The notes: generated by a model not told the origin, from the letters alone. A stretch of 64,000 nt of DNA from Desulfatibacillum alkenivorans DSM 16219 (GCF_900142135.1 NZ_FQZU01000032.1:1-64000); one strand, 5' to 3'. Counted from the stretch's first letter, positions 1-8,406 are shown. Program-made: numbers and translations.

Positions 1-214
1 AGCCGTGTTCCATGAGCAAATCCACGAGCCAATACCAGTTGAATGTGGACTCCACCACGACGCCCTCCATGGCGTCCTGGTAAGGGGCCAGGGCTTCCAG
101 GACAGCTTCGCTGTCATTGGTGTTTTTCCTGGAGAAAACCTTTTTGCCGCGGTGATCCATAATCCCCATGTAATTATTGTTTGAATGCAGATCAATTCCC
201 GTGTACAATTTCAT
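1..214 (-). CDS. IS110-family transposase, N-terminal part (cut by window start)
   Basis: The protein starts at the ATG at 214 and reads MKLYTGIDLHSNNNYMGIMD at its N-terminus. The GIDLHS motif carries the first acidic residue of the DEDD (RuvC-like) active site of IS110 transposases, and the downstream VVVESTFNWYWLVD segment is also typical of the family. A good ribosome binding site (GAGGAG) lies 8-10 bases upstream on the minus strand. Only about 71 codons are inside the window, so completeness cannot be judged. IS110 elements move without conventional inverted repeats. The element's non-coding left end would lie just to the right of this start. Confidence 0.88.
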   Translation of the reverse strand, partial: MKLYTGIDLHSNNNYMGIMDHRGKKVFSRKNTNDSEAVLEALAPYQDAMEGVVVESTFNWYWLVDLLMEHG

Positions 215-440
215 TGGGCGTCTCCTCTTTTTGGGGTGAATGGTTTTGTGCAACTCCATCCTACCATTGCGGCTTACCCGCAATAAACAAAAAGGGTAGG
301 CGCCTCTTATGATTATCAAATCTACGTTTGACGTTTGAGAGCCTGGAAGCCAGCCAGGGCGGCCGCTAAAGGGCGAGGCGCCATTCGTGATCATAGCCAT
401 TCTCAACGAAGCGTAGCTTCAGGGCTTGCCCTGCGTTTTG
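215..440 (-). other. Non-coding end of the IS110 element, structured; candidate bridge RNA region
   Basis: This stretch lies upstream of the transposase start and holds no convincing gene. It is rich in small hairpins: ATTGCGG/CCGCAAT (266-284) nested in CCTACC/GGTAGG (260-300), CCTGG/CCAGG near 343-357, GAAGC/GCTTC (409-421) and AGGGC/GCCCT (421-432). IS110-group elements are known to encode a bridge (seek) RNA in the non-coding end upstream of the transposase, so a structured RNA here is plausible. The element boundary was not located, and no loop was matched to flanking target sequence. The assignment is inference. Confidence 0.3.
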
Positions 441-556
441 GAGCGGACTATGCAATGGAGCAATCCACGAGGGAGGAAGGCGGTCTGTGTTTGCTGGCAA
501 AGCCTTGATTTGTGTATAACTTTATATTGCATTGTCATACAGAAAAGGAGGCTTTC

Positions 557-711
557 ATGGAAAAAACAATGCAAGCCCCTGGAAAACAGACCGAGGACGC
601 CCTGGTTCAGGCAAGAGTGGACAAGGATATGAAGGAGGCCGCCGCCGCGGCGATCTGAGGAAGGTTGACTCCGTTGACGATCTCATGGGGTCCTTGAATG
701 AGGACGATTAA
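557..711 (+). pseudogene. RelB/DinJ-type antitoxin remnant (internal deletion, frameshifted)
   Basis: A strong ribosome binding site (AAAAGGAGG, 543-551) precedes the ATG at 557. The first frame encodes 33 residues and stops at 658; it contains VQARVDKDMKEAA, the N-terminal ribbon typical of RelB/DinJ antitoxins (VQARVD.DLKE). In a different frame, 661-711 encodes KVDSVDDLMGSLNEDD and a stop, which looks like the C-terminal tail. Functional antitoxins of this family are about 80-90 residues, so some 35-45 residues are missing between the two parts. The tail overlaps the start of a toxin-like frame at 698, the usual dinJ-yafQ arrangement. It is most likely inactive. Confidence 0.6.
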
Positions 712-757
712 CTATACCTCCCGTTTTAAACGCGATTTCAAGTGTGAAGAAACGATT
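698..757 (+). pseudogene. YafQ/RelE-type toxin remnant, only the N-terminus left
   Basis: The ATG at 698 begins MRTINYTSRFKRDFK, closely resembling the N-terminus of YafQ-like mRNA interferases (T.YTSRFKRD.KR). It overlaps the antitoxin tail by 14 bases, as in intact dinJ-yafQ modules. After about 18 codons the similarity ends in a poly-T stretch, directly before the hairpin repeat units starting at 772. The remaining frame reads on to a TGA near 861 with no toxin-like sequence. The catalytic part is absent, so this is a dead fragment, perhaps truncated by insertion of the repeats. Confidence 0.55.
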
Positions 758-771
758 TCCCCTTTTTTTTT

Positions 772-1004
772 TGTCGGGTCGCTACACAATAGGTCTCAGA
801 AGGCCATATCGTTTCTGACTGACGCCTCCGGAATTATGATTGTACAAGATAGCTCCGCATGACCCGACCTACAAATTAACAATATTTCAGGATGTTATGT
901 AGGCCGGGTCATGGGGAGCACTGGAAATGCCCTTGAACTCAAATAATGCTTTTTTGCTGCATTTGAATTAGTAAAATAGGAGGTCAGGGCGCAGCGACCC
1001 GACA
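772..1004. repeat. Two tandem hairpin (REP/MITE-like) units sharing GTCGGGTC/GACCCGAC arms
   Basis: The outer ends are a perfect 12-base inverted repeat (TGTCGGGTCGCT at 772-783, AGCGACCCGACA at 993-1004). An inner inverted repeat at 858-873 and 898-913 matches in 15 of 16 bases. Read another way, the block is two units of about 95-105 bp (773-868 and 903-1003), each bounded by GTCGGGTC- and GACCCGAC-type arms. No open frame inside looks like a transposase, so it would be non-autonomous. It sits immediately after the truncated toxin fragment. Confidence 0.6.
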
Positions 1005-1084
1005 GTTTTTGTGAAAGAATGGGGACAGGTCTACGTTTGGCGCTTGTGAAATTGTAAAGATTTTTCGAACAGTTCATATTCAAT

Positions 1085-1125
1085 AAAAAACCCCCGGCGG
1101 GAGGAATTTCCGCCGGGGGTTTTTA
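1085..1125. terminator. Strong bidirectional terminator
   Basis: A perfect 10-bp GC-rich stem (CCCCCGGCGG at 1091-1100, CCGCCGGGGG at 1110-1119) has an A-run on its left and a T-run on its right, so it can work on both strands. It lies about 50 bases beyond the stop of the glutamate synthase operon that ends at 1172 on the minus strand. Confidence 0.88.
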
Positions 1126-1171
1126 TATTCGGACAAACGGTTGGGATCGACCGTTCAGGGTATACCACGAT

Positions 1172-3496
1172 TTAGCCCATGGGATCGTTTTCCACCAGGG
1201 TCCAGATGCCGCAGGGGCAGGCGCCGGCGCAGAATCCGCAGCCGATGCATTTTTCCGGATCCACGACCATTTCAAAGCGCTTGCCTGGCTCTTCCACACG
1301 GGAGATGGCGGCCTGGGGGCAGATGGCCTCGCAGATGCCGCAGTCGCGGCAGGTTCCGCAGGAAGAGCAGTCCATGGCGCACGCATCAACTTTTTCGAAC
1401 TCCCTGACGCGGGGATTGAAGTAGGCCATGCTCACGCGGGTTTTGTCGATCTGGGGCTTTTCCAGGGCCTCGGGCCTTTTGCCTTCCATGATGGCGGTGA
1501 TGGCCATGGCGGCCCTGCGTCCGGCGCCGATGGCGTCGGTGAGGAGTCCGGGCATGACAATATCGCCGATGGCGAAGAATTTGGAATCCGTGGTCTGGAA
1601 GTTTTCGTCCACTTCCACGAAGCCGCGCACGGTCTTGACGGTTTCGGGCAGAAAGGCCGTGTCCGGGGCGTCGCCGATGGCGACCACCACGGTGTCGGCG
1701 TCCAGGAAGTCGCCGTTGGTCAGGGCCACGCCCTTATCGGTGATTTCCTTGGTGAAAACCGGCCACAGGAAGGTTGCGCCTGCTTCTTCGGCGGCTTTTC
1801 TTTCCTCGCCGAAGGAGGCGGGCTTTTGCACGTCGATGAGCGTGATTTCCGTTGCGCCCAGGCGATGGGCTTCGGTAGCCACGTCGCAGCCCACGTTGCC
1901 GGCGCCGATGATAACCACGCTCTTGCCGGGTTTGACGTCGCCGGCCTTGGCTTTGCCCAGGAAGTCCAGAGCGGTTGCGGCGTTTTCGATGCCGGGCAGG
2001 GGCGGCATTTTGGGCTTGCCTGCGCCTGCGGCTACGACCACAAACTCGTGCTCTTCCTGGAGTTTGGCCACGCCGGCCTGATCCAGTTTCTTTTCAAGCT
2101 GGACGTGGGGCAGGGCTTCGGCCATGCGCTCCAGTTCCTTGTCGATCACTTCCTTGGGAATTCTGGTATTGGGAATGACCGAGGACATTTTGCCGCCCAG
2201 TTTCTTTTCCATGTCGTAGATGACGGCTTCGTGTCCGGCCATGCGAAGCTGCCAGGCCACGGAGATGCCGGCCACGCCGCCGCCGATAACGGCCACTTTT
2301 TTGCCGGAAAGGGGCGGAAGCTCGGGCAGGCCGGCGTTGATGCTGGCCTTGCCCAGGACCTTGACGTCAATGGGCGCCATGCCGGACAGGTTGCGCGTGC
2401 AAGCCTGCATGCACAGGTTGGGGCACAAATAGCCGCAAACGGTTGCCGGGAAGGGCGTGAAGTTGAGCGCCATATCCACGGCTTCGTCCACTCTTCCTTC
2501 ACGGATCATGGCCCAGCGCTGTTGAACAGGGATTCCTGAAGGACAGGAGGACTGGCAGGGGGAGGCGTACACCTGATCTTCCCACACCGGGACGAAGCGG
2601 CGGAACTCGCCGGTTGCGACCACGGGAATGGTTTCCCGCTCCACCTTGACCAGATCGCCTACCAGACCGCCCGCGCCCAGTTCGCTTTCCCACACGTTTT
2701 TCGCGAAATCCTGCATGGACATGCGGGGCGTCGCGGATTTTTGCATGGGCGTTTTGGCTAGGATAAGCTGCCAGTCTTCGATCCTGGCCAGTTCGTCGTA
2801 AAGCTCGGGCTTTTCGATTTTTTCCAGGAAGTTTTTCAGGTTGGTGAACAACCATTCCTGGGTTTCCTCGTCAATAGGGACGAGGCTGGCGTCTGCCTGG
2901 GAGAATCCCTTGAAAGGCCCGCGCACGAAAACCTGGCCGCGCACCATGCCCACGCAGGGGCGGTAACCCAGCACGTTATCGGGATTTTGGGGGTCGTATC
3001 CGCAAACCACGGCTACGCCGCCGGCCATGAACTCCGCAAAATAGTCGCCCACGGATCCCAAGACCCACAGCTCGGGCGGTGCAAAGCGGGGATTGGCCTT
3101 GGTCATGGTCATGCCGCGGGAGCCGATGTTGCCGCCGATAAACACCTTGCCCTGGGCCATGGCGTTGGCGGTTCCGTTGGTGGCGTGTCCGAGAACGGCG
3201 ATTTCGGCGCCGGCGTTCAGCCAGCCCGTATCGTCGGAGGCGGGGCCTTTGACGGTGATGCGGGTGTTGGGGAAGCCCATGGAGCCCAGGCGTTGCCCCG
3301 GGGACCCGGTTATGGTGATGTTAACGGGTTCATCGCCGGCGCTCCACAGTCTGCCGCCCAGGCCGTGCTGGCCTGCGGCGTCGATTTCCAGGTTTCTTTC
3401 ACCGGAAGCCACGGCGTGTTGTATCTGCTCTTCCAGGACTCGGGACTCGATGCGATGCCCCTTGTCGATTCCCGAAAGTTTGTATACGTTTTTCAT
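1172..3496 (-). CDS. Glutamate synthase: GXGXG domain fused to GltD-like FAD/NAD(P)H oxidoreductase and ferredoxin domain
   Basis: This 774-residue protein joins parts that are often separate. Residues about 30-200 form the glycine-rich beta-helix of the GltB C-terminus (for example GGRLWSAGDEPV). From about 315 a GltD-like module follows, with the N-terminal Fe-S cysteines (CQSSCPSG, CGYLCPNLC), an FAD-binding GGGVAG near 404 and a second nucleotide-binding GAGNVG near 530. Residues about 705-760 hold two [4Fe-4S] motifs (CGTCRDCGICEAICP and CIGCGFCAGACP). It should pass electrons from NAD(P)H or ferredoxin to the FMN subunit encoded just upstream. It is the last gene of a three-gene operon, 50 bases after the FMN subunit gene and just before a strong terminator. 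The extra C-terminal ferredoxin suggests flexible electron donors, which is inference. Confidence 0.87.
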   Translation of the reverse strand: MKNVYKLSGIDKGHRIESRVLEEQIQHAVASGERNLEIDAAGQHGLGGRLWSAGDEPVNITITGSPGQRLGSMGFPNTRITVKGPASDDTGWLNAGAEIAVLGHATNGTANAMAQGKVFIGGNIGSRGMTMTKANPRFAPPELWVLGSVGDYFAEFMAGGVAVVCGYDPQNPDNVLGYRPCVGMVRGQVFVRGPFKGFSQADASLVPIDEETQEWLFTNLKNFLEKIEKPELYDELARIEDWQLILAKTPMQKSATPRMSMQDFAKNVWESELGAGGLVGDLVKVERETIPVVATGEFRRFVPVWEDQVYASPCQSSCPSGIPVQQRWAMIREGRVDEAVDMALNFTPFPATVCGYLCPNLCMQACTRNLSGMAPIDVKVLGKASINAGLPELPPLSGKKVAVIGGGVAGISVAWQLRMAGHEAVIYDMEKKLGGKMSSVIPNTRIPKEVIDKELERMAEALPHVQLEKKLDQAGVAKLQEEHEFVVVAAGAGKPKMPPLPGIENAATALDFLGKAKAGDVKPGKSVVIIGAGNVGCDVATEAHRLGATEITLIDVQKPASFGEERKAAEEAGATFLWPVFTKEITDKGVALTNGDFLDADTVVVAIGDAPDTAFLPETVKTVRGFVEVDENFQTTDSKFFAIGDIVMPGLLTDAIGAGRRAAMAITAIMEGKRPEALEKPQIDKTRVSMAYFNPRVREFEKVDACAMDCSSCGTCRDCGICEAICPQAAISRVEEPGKRFEMVVDPEKCIGCGFCAGACPCGIWTLVENDPMG

Positions 3497-3546
3497 TTAT
3501 CCAACTCCATCCGGCAAAGAGCCGGCTTCAGGTTCTTTGTCGGTTC

Positions 3547-5181
3547 TTAAACCACGTAGTCGATGCTCAGCCTCTGCGCGATGTTGTAGTCGTTGATTCC
3601 CAAAGCGTCGGACATGCCGATGGGCAGGGAGGTGGATCTTCCCAAGGGCGCCACGATCTTTTTCAACTCCGTATCAAAGGCCAGGTACATGTCCACCAAG
3701 CGCTGGGCGACCTGTTCGGGATCCAGTCTTCTGTAAAGCCTGGGATCCTGAGAGGTGATGCCCTTGGGGCAACGGCCGATATTGCAGATGTTGCAACGGT
3801 CGGTTTCGCTGCCCAGGCAGCCGGCGGCCGCCTGCATGACGTACTTGCCGGTCTGCACGCCGCTGGCGCCCAGCATGATGAGGGCCGCGGCATTGGCGGC
3901 CAGGTTGCCGCGCTTGCCTACGCCGCCGCCCGCGAACAGGGGCAGTTCGTTCTGCTTGCCGATCTTGACCAGATTCAGGTAGCAGTCCCTGATGTTGCTG
4001 GCGATGGGGTGGCCCATGTGGTCCATGGACACGTTGTAGGCTGCGCCGGTTCCGCCGTCCTCGCCGTCGATGGCCAGGCCCGCGGCAATGGAGTTGCGGG
4101 CCAGGTTGTTCAACACGGCGCCGGAGGTGGAGGTGGCCGAAATCTTGGGATAGACGGGCACGCGGAATCCCCAGGCCATGGACATGGACTGGATCATCTT
4201 GGCCACCGCCTCTTCAATGGAGTACTTGGTCTGGTGCGTGGGCGGGCTGGGAAGGCTGACGCCCTGGGGCACGCCGCGGATAGCCGCAATGAGCTTGTTG
4301 ACCTTGTGCCACATCAACAGGCCGCCGTCGCCGGGCTTGGCGCCCTGGCCGTACTTGATTTCCACGGCGCAGGGATCCACCTTCATCTCGGGCAGGGCGT
4401 GAATGATTTCGTCCCATCCGAAATACCCGGAGGCGATCTGCAGAATCACGTATTTGAGAAAGCGGGACCTGAGCAGCCGGGGGGGGCATCCGCCTTCGCC
4501 GGTGCTGATGACCACGGGCATGCCCACTTCTTCGTTCAAGTAGGTGACGCCCATCTGGAGCCCTTCCCACATGGTGGGGGAGAGGGCGCCGAAGCTCATG
4601 CCGCCGATGATCAGGGGGTAGATCTCCCGGACCGGAGGAATCCAGCCCTGCTCCCTTTGGAGCTTGAGGTTCTCCTCGGGGGGCAGAACCCTGCCCAAAA
4701 GGGTGCTCAACTGGAAGTCGTGGCGGCCGGCGTCCAGGGCCGGGTCCGTGAGCATGGAGATTCTGGTGAACTTGATTCTGTCCAGAACGCCTTCCGGATC
4801 GTTCCTGCGGCCGCCCCTGCGGCGGGGAATTCCGCCTTTATTGTTGTGGAAGCGCAGCTTGTCCGCTTCGTCCGAATGCATGGGTATGATGGCGTCGTTG
4901 GGGCAAACCAGGTTGCACATGCCGCATCCCACGCATGCGTTGTCGGGATTGGTCTTTTGGCGCACGCCGTAAAAGGATTCAAAATTGTTTTCCGGAGCTT
5001 TTTCCAGACCCATGGGGGGCTGGATGACCCGCTTCCGGTACACGGCCAGTTCCAGGGCCAGCATGGGACAGGCGGCGGCGCACCGGCCGCAGAGGGTGCA
5101 CTTATCCTTATCCCATGCAATCTGCCATGGTAAGTCTTTTACGCACAGAGTGCTTGGGGTAATGATTGTGTCTGCCTGCAT
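3547..5181 (-). CDS. Glutamate synthase FMN-binding synthase subunit with N-terminal 2x[4Fe-4S] (GltB central-domain type)
   Basis: The protein has 544 residues from the ATG at 5181, which has a GGAGG ribosome binding site about 8 bases upstream; a longer frame reaching 5310 runs into the preceding gene and is unlikely. Residues about 27-40 (CTLCGRCAAACP) and 85-97 (CVGCGMCNLVCP) are ferredoxin motifs. The rest is the FMN barrel of glutamate synthase, with IIGGMSFGALSP, EIKYGQGAKPGDGG and DGEDGGTGAA. Near residue 463 is CNICNIGRCPKGI, the three-cysteine [3Fe-4S] signature. The protein would convert 2-oxoglutarate and ammonia to glutamate, with ammonia from the amidotransferase encoded just upstream. 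The two reading frames overlap by 43 bases, which suggests translational coupling. The arrangement resembles archaeal split GOGAT. Confidence 0.9.
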   Translation of the reverse strand: MQADTIITPSTLCVKDLPWQIAWDKDKCTLCGRCAAACPMLALELAVYRKRVIQPPMGLEKAPENNFESFYGVRQKTNPDNACVGCGMCNLVCPNDAIIPMHSDEADKLRFHNNKGGIPRRRGGRRNDPEGVLDRIKFTRISMLTDPALDAGRHDFQLSTLLGRVLPPEENLKLQREQGWIPPVREIYPLIIGGMSFGALSPTMWEGLQMGVTYLNEEVGMPVVISTGEGGCPPRLLRSRFLKYVILQIASGYFGWDEIIHALPEMKVDPCAVEIKYGQGAKPGDGGLLMWHKVNKLIAAIRGVPQGVSLPSPPTHQTKYSIEEAVAKMIQSMSMAWGFRVPVYPKISATSTSGAVLNNLARNSIAAGLAIDGEDGGTGAAYNVSMDHMGHPIASNIRDCYLNLVKIGKQNELPLFAGGGVGKRGNLAANAAALIMLGASGVQTGKYVMQAAAGCLGSETDRCNICNIGRCPKGITSQDPRLYRRLDPEQVAQRLVDMYLAFDTELKKIVAPLGRSTSLPIGMSDALGINDYNIAQRLSIDYVV

Positions 5182-6275
5182 ATGTGAACCTCCTGACGAT
5201 CCGATGAAACTATTGCCGTATCCAAATGCATTGGTTGAAAATCCAAACTCTTGTCGCGATCGGGAATCACCGCGTCCAGCCCGCATTCCTCGGAAGAGAA
5301 CGCGTAGCACCCGGGCCTGCCGCCCACGATGCCGGGACGGAGCTTCTTCCGGTCCTGGACCATGAACAGGGACTTGTTGGGCAGGCAGCCGATGACGCAG
5401 TTGGGGCCGTCGATGATCAGCCTCCGGCAGGTCTGCCTGAGCTGTTTCAGGAAGGCCTTGTTGGGGTGGTCGCCCATTTCGTCGTCGGACAAGGGGGTGA
5501 TGACATGTTTGTACGCTTCCAGGGGAAGCCCCAATTGATATGTGGAATAATGGAGAATGTGCGCGAACACCTCGGAGTCGGAGTTGTAGCCCATGTATCC
5601 GGGGAATCCTCTGGAAGAGAGGTATTCCTTGATGGGCACGAAGGCCGTGTTTTCCCCGTTGGTCATGGTGCAGATTCCCTGGATGAAAAAGGGGTGGCAG
5701 GCGTACAGGTTGATGGCGTAATTGGTGTTCTGCCGGCCCTGGGCCATGATGACCCTTGCCATGAGCTCCTTCCGGTCCAGGCCGAGATGCTGGACAACGG
5801 TCAGGGGGTCGCCGATCTCTTTAATCATGATGGCGTCCGGCCAGAAGCTGAAGACGATCATGTCTCCGTCGGCCTCGCCCATCCTGCGGAGGTCCAGGCG
5901 CACTTTCATCAATTCAAAGGCCCGTCTTTCCGCGCTGTATGCATGCCATTCATCGGGGTACTCATAGGCTCTGATGAGGTATACATCCCGCTGGGGAACG
6001 CCCGGAGGAGAGGGCTTGGGCGCCTTGATGGTCACCTTGTATTTGGTGGTGAAGCCCAACTCCATCATATGGACATCCAGCTTTTTCAAACCTTTGGATG
6101 TAAAAATCCCGGAGAGCACCGGAGCATCTTTAAGGTCTTCAAAAGGACCGCTCAGGTCGGAGAGGAAGAGCCCCACGCCCGAGCCGTCATGACCTTCCCG
6201 CATCACGTCCAAAGCCTTGGCCGCCACCAACGGGGAGAAAGGCTCGTCGCTAGTCATGGCAAATAAACGGCACAT
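5139..6275 (-). CDS. Glutamate synthase glutaminase subunit (class II glutamine amidotransferase)
   Basis: The protein of 378 residues begins MCRLFAMTSDEPFSP, placing the catalytic nucleophile Cys2 directly after the initiator methionine as in class II (Ntn) amidotransferases. HDGSGVGLFL and YMGYNSDSEVFAH fit the GATase II fold of the GltB N-terminus. It hydrolyses glutamine and supplies ammonia to the FMN subunit. The ATG at 6275 has AAAGGAG about 11 bases upstream. As the first gene of the three-gene operon (then FMN subunit, then GXGXG-GltD protein), it is transcribed from an upstream region with a plausible sigma70-type promoter at 6350-6378. Its last 14 codons overlap the next gene. Together the three proteins account for all domains of a complete GOGAT. 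Confidence 0.88.
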   Translation of the reverse strand: MCRLFAMTSDEPFSPLVAAKALDVMREGHDGSGVGLFLSDLSGPFEDLKDAPVLSGIFTSKGLKKLDVHMMELGFTTKYKVTIKAPKPSPPGVPQRDVYLIRAYEYPDEWHAYSAERRAFELMKVRLDLRRMGEADGDMIVFSFWPDAIMIKEIGDPLTVVQHLGLDRKELMARVIMAQGRQNTNYAINLYACHPFFIQGICTMTNGENTAFVPIKEYLSSRGFPGYMGYNSDSEVFAHILHYSTYQLGLPLEAYKHVITPLSDDEMGDHPNKAFLKQLRQTCRRLIIDGPNCVIGCLPNKSLFMVQDRKKLRPGIVGGRPGCYAFSSEECGLDAVIPDRDKSLDFQPMHLDTAIVSSDRQEVHICRQTQSLPQALCA

Positions 6276-6349
6276 TTTTGAATTAACTCCTTTATAAAAC
6301 TACAATCTTGTTGTTTTTTAGAGAATAAATTGCTTTCTCGTAAACAGCC

Positions 6350-6378
6350 TTTTTATCTCATTCCCGCATAAATGGCAA
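6350..6378 (-). promoter_or_regulatory. Candidate promoter of the split glutamate synthase operon
   Basis: On the minus strand TTGCCA (6378-6373) and TAAAAA (6355-6350) are separated by 17 bases in an AT-rich stretch about 75 bases upstream of the start at 6275. A separate inverted repeat CGCCGG-N6-CCGGCG lies upstream near 6436-6453. Assigned by eye; the -10 match is moderate. Confidence 0.4.
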
Positions 6379-6510
6379 GACTTTTTAGGAATCGTTTTTA
6401 TCAACGCTTTTTCCGGGCCTTGAATTCATTGATTCCGCCGGAAAAAACCGGCGAATTCCCCGTTAAAAATCCATGGCCTTTAATTCGATCCCCTTGCATA
6501 AAAATGTAAA

Positions 6511-6552
6511 AAACGGCCCCTTTCGGGATGTTGAAAAACCGAAGGGGGCCGT
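6511..6552 (-). terminator. Terminator of the 6593-8245 gene
   Basis: Arms ACGGCCCC(T/C)TTCGG pair across a short loop (about 6513-6526 and 6539-6552) with one mismatch. On the minus strand the stem is followed by a T-rich run (A-rich on the plus strand at 6500-6513). It separates the FMN paralog gene from the glutamate synthase operon, so the two are probably transcribed independently. Confidence 0.75.
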
Positions 6553-6592
6553 GATGGAAAATAGCGTCTTTTTAGGGTTTTAAAACCGGGCC

Positions 6593-8245
6593 TCAGGAGT
6601 TGAGAATTTTCTTGGCGCGCTCGTCGTTGGCTTCGGTGATAAAGGCGATGCCCGTTTCCCTGGCCGTCTCCCGGTTGGCGGCGAAAATGTCGTCCCGGGA
6701 AATGGCCTTGAGGCTGAATTTCCGGGCGCCGGCCATGAATTGCTGCAGTCCGCAGGAGAGTTTGTCCATGAGGGTGCAGAAGGCGATGGCGCCGTACGGG
6801 ATGTTTTTCATTTCGTCCTTCCCGACCTTTTTTTCCACGTCAAAATAGGAAGCGAAGATTTCCTCGGGGGCGGCGCCAATGTTGGAAACGGTTTTGGGCA
6901 GGGAATCCCAGTTGCCGGAGACGGCCTCCCTGCGGTCCGGATGGAGGGCGCCTTCGATATTGGAGCCCAAAAAGCCCGGAATCATGATGGCCCGGCCCAT
7001 GCACACCATTTTGGTATAGGGGGCGCCCAGGGCGAGGGCCTTGAAAACATGGTCTTCCAGGGCGAAGCCGCCGGCGAAGGACATGTCCACCACATCCAGG
7101 CCTCTGGCCGCCAAAATGGAGGCGTATTCGTGGGCTTTTGAATGGAGGTGGATGGACGGGACTCCCCAGGCCTGCATCATGTTCCAGGGGCTCATGCCAG
7201 TGCCGCCGCCGGAGCCGTCAATAGTGAGGAGATCCAGCTTGGCGTCGGTGGCGAACTTGACGGCCATGGCCAGCTCTTCCATGCCGTAGGCCCCGGTTTT
7301 GAGGGATATGCGTTTGAAGCCGATGCTGCGCAGATAGTCCACGGTGGCCATAAAGGCTTCCTGCACCTGGGCCGCGTCGTCCAGGTCGGTGTTTCCCAGG
7401 CGGCTGTGGCGGGCGAAGGCGTTTACGGCGCCTTCCTTAAAGCCTCTTTGGACTTCCGGAACCGTGGGGTCAGGGTCCACTACGTATCCGCGGTTTTTCA
7501 GGAACAGGGCGTAGTCCAGGCTTTTCACCTGGATTTCTCCTCCAATGTCCTTGGCGCCCTGGCCCCATTTGAGCTCCATGATGCATTTGTCGCCGTATTT
7601 ATCCGCCACAAACTCAGCCACGCCGTTGCGCGCGTCCTCCACGTTCAACTGCACCAGAATTCCGCCGTAGCCGTCAAAATACCGCATGTATCCGTCAATG
7701 CGCCGCTCCAGTTCCGGGGCGCTTTTTATCTTTCCTTTGCGTTCCGATCCCGGGCCGATGTCAGACTTCCGGTCCACGCCCACCACGTTTTCGCCGATGA
7801 CCACGGGCATGCCGCACAAGGCGCCGCCGATGGAAAAGGAGTCCCAATACTTGGCGGCGATGAAGGTGGAGCCCAAGGCGCCGGTTTGCAGGGGGAGGCG
7901 GGTTTTTGTTTTGATTTCCTTGCCGAATTCCGATTCCAGGCAGGCGTTGGGAAAAATGCAGTCGTCAGGCGAGTTGCTCAGGCCTTCTTTCAAACCGTGG
8001 GCGCCGTAAGCCCGGCCCTGCACGCGCAAGGAATTGTACGAAACGCCCACATGGGTGGTGTTGTTTGCGCCGGCCGTCACCGTTCCGAAATCGCGGGGAT
8101 ATAAGAGCTTGCGCCCGATGAGGCTGGACGACCAGGTTTCGCATTTTCCCATGCAGTCGGCCCTGCACAGGGAGCACAGGCTGGATTCCGTGGGGTTGCC
8201 CCGATTGGTGGTTCCGATTGCGTCGTTGTTCTTGGCGAATCGCAT
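6593..8245 (-). CDS. FMN-binding glutamate synthase-like protein, paralog 1
   Basis: The protein has 550 residues from the ATG at 8245 (GAGGGAG upstream); the frame extends to 8341, but the paralog at 8615-10267 starts at the matching methionine. It contains the glutamate synthase FMN barrel signatures ELKWGQGAKDIGGEIQV and DGSGGGTGMSPWN. It lacks the CxxCxxxxCP [3Fe-4S] motif present in the operon subunit at 3547-5181. Instead it has an N-terminal cysteine set, CSLCRADCMGKC (C-x2-C-x3-C-x3-C, near residue 20). It has no amidotransferase or GXGXG domain. The fold suggests an FMN enzyme acting on a 2-oxo acid or amino acid, but the reaction is unknown. It is transcribed alone, between two terminators. 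Confidence 0.8.
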   Translation of the reverse strand: MRFAKNNDAIGTTNRGNPTESSLCSLCRADCMGKCETWSSSLIGRKLLYPRDFGTVTAGANNTTHVGVSYNSLRVQGRAYGAHGLKEGLSNSPDDCIFPNACLESEFGKEIKTKTRLPLQTGALGSTFIAAKYWDSFSIGGALCGMPVVIGENVVGVDRKSDIGPGSERKGKIKSAPELERRIDGYMRYFDGYGGILVQLNVEDARNGVAEFVADKYGDKCIMELKWGQGAKDIGGEIQVKSLDYALFLKNRGYVVDPDPTVPEVQRGFKEGAVNAFARHSRLGNTDLDDAAQVQEAFMATVDYLRSIGFKRISLKTGAYGMEELAMAVKFATDAKLDLLTIDGSGGGTGMSPWNMMQAWGVPSIHLHSKAHEYASILAARGLDVVDMSFAGGFALEDHVFKALALGAPYTKMVCMGRAIMIPGFLGSNIEGALHPDRREAVSGNWDSLPKTVSNIGAAPEEIFASYFDVEKKVGKDEMKNIPYGAIAFCTLMDKLSCGLQQFMAGARKFSLKAISRDDIFAANRETARETGIAFITEANDERAKKILNS

Positions 8246-8406
8246 AAATAATTCTCCCTCATATGACTGGAGTGATTGAAAGGGCATGGAAAAAGTCCTG
8301 TAATTGAAAACGCCGGCGCGTTTGCGGAACAATGGTCTCAATGGTTTGGCGGCTGGTGCAGACCCTGGCGCCAGGCGCGTCCCTTACGCCGTTTACTTCA
8401 TGTAAA

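Noticed and set aside
426-632. 68-codon open frame on the plus strand
   Set aside because: It covers the antitoxin remnant in another frame. The antitoxin start at 557 has the better ribosome binding site and recognisable residues.
3987-5133. Long plus-strand frames opposite the glutamate synthase genes
   Set aside because: They are antisense shadows of GC-rich codons, rich in His, Gly and Val, with no ribosome binding site or family resemblance.
5182-5310. Upstream extension of the FMN subunit gene to 5310
   Set aside because: The extra 43 codons lie within the amidotransferase gene, and a GGAGG precedes the ATG at 5181.
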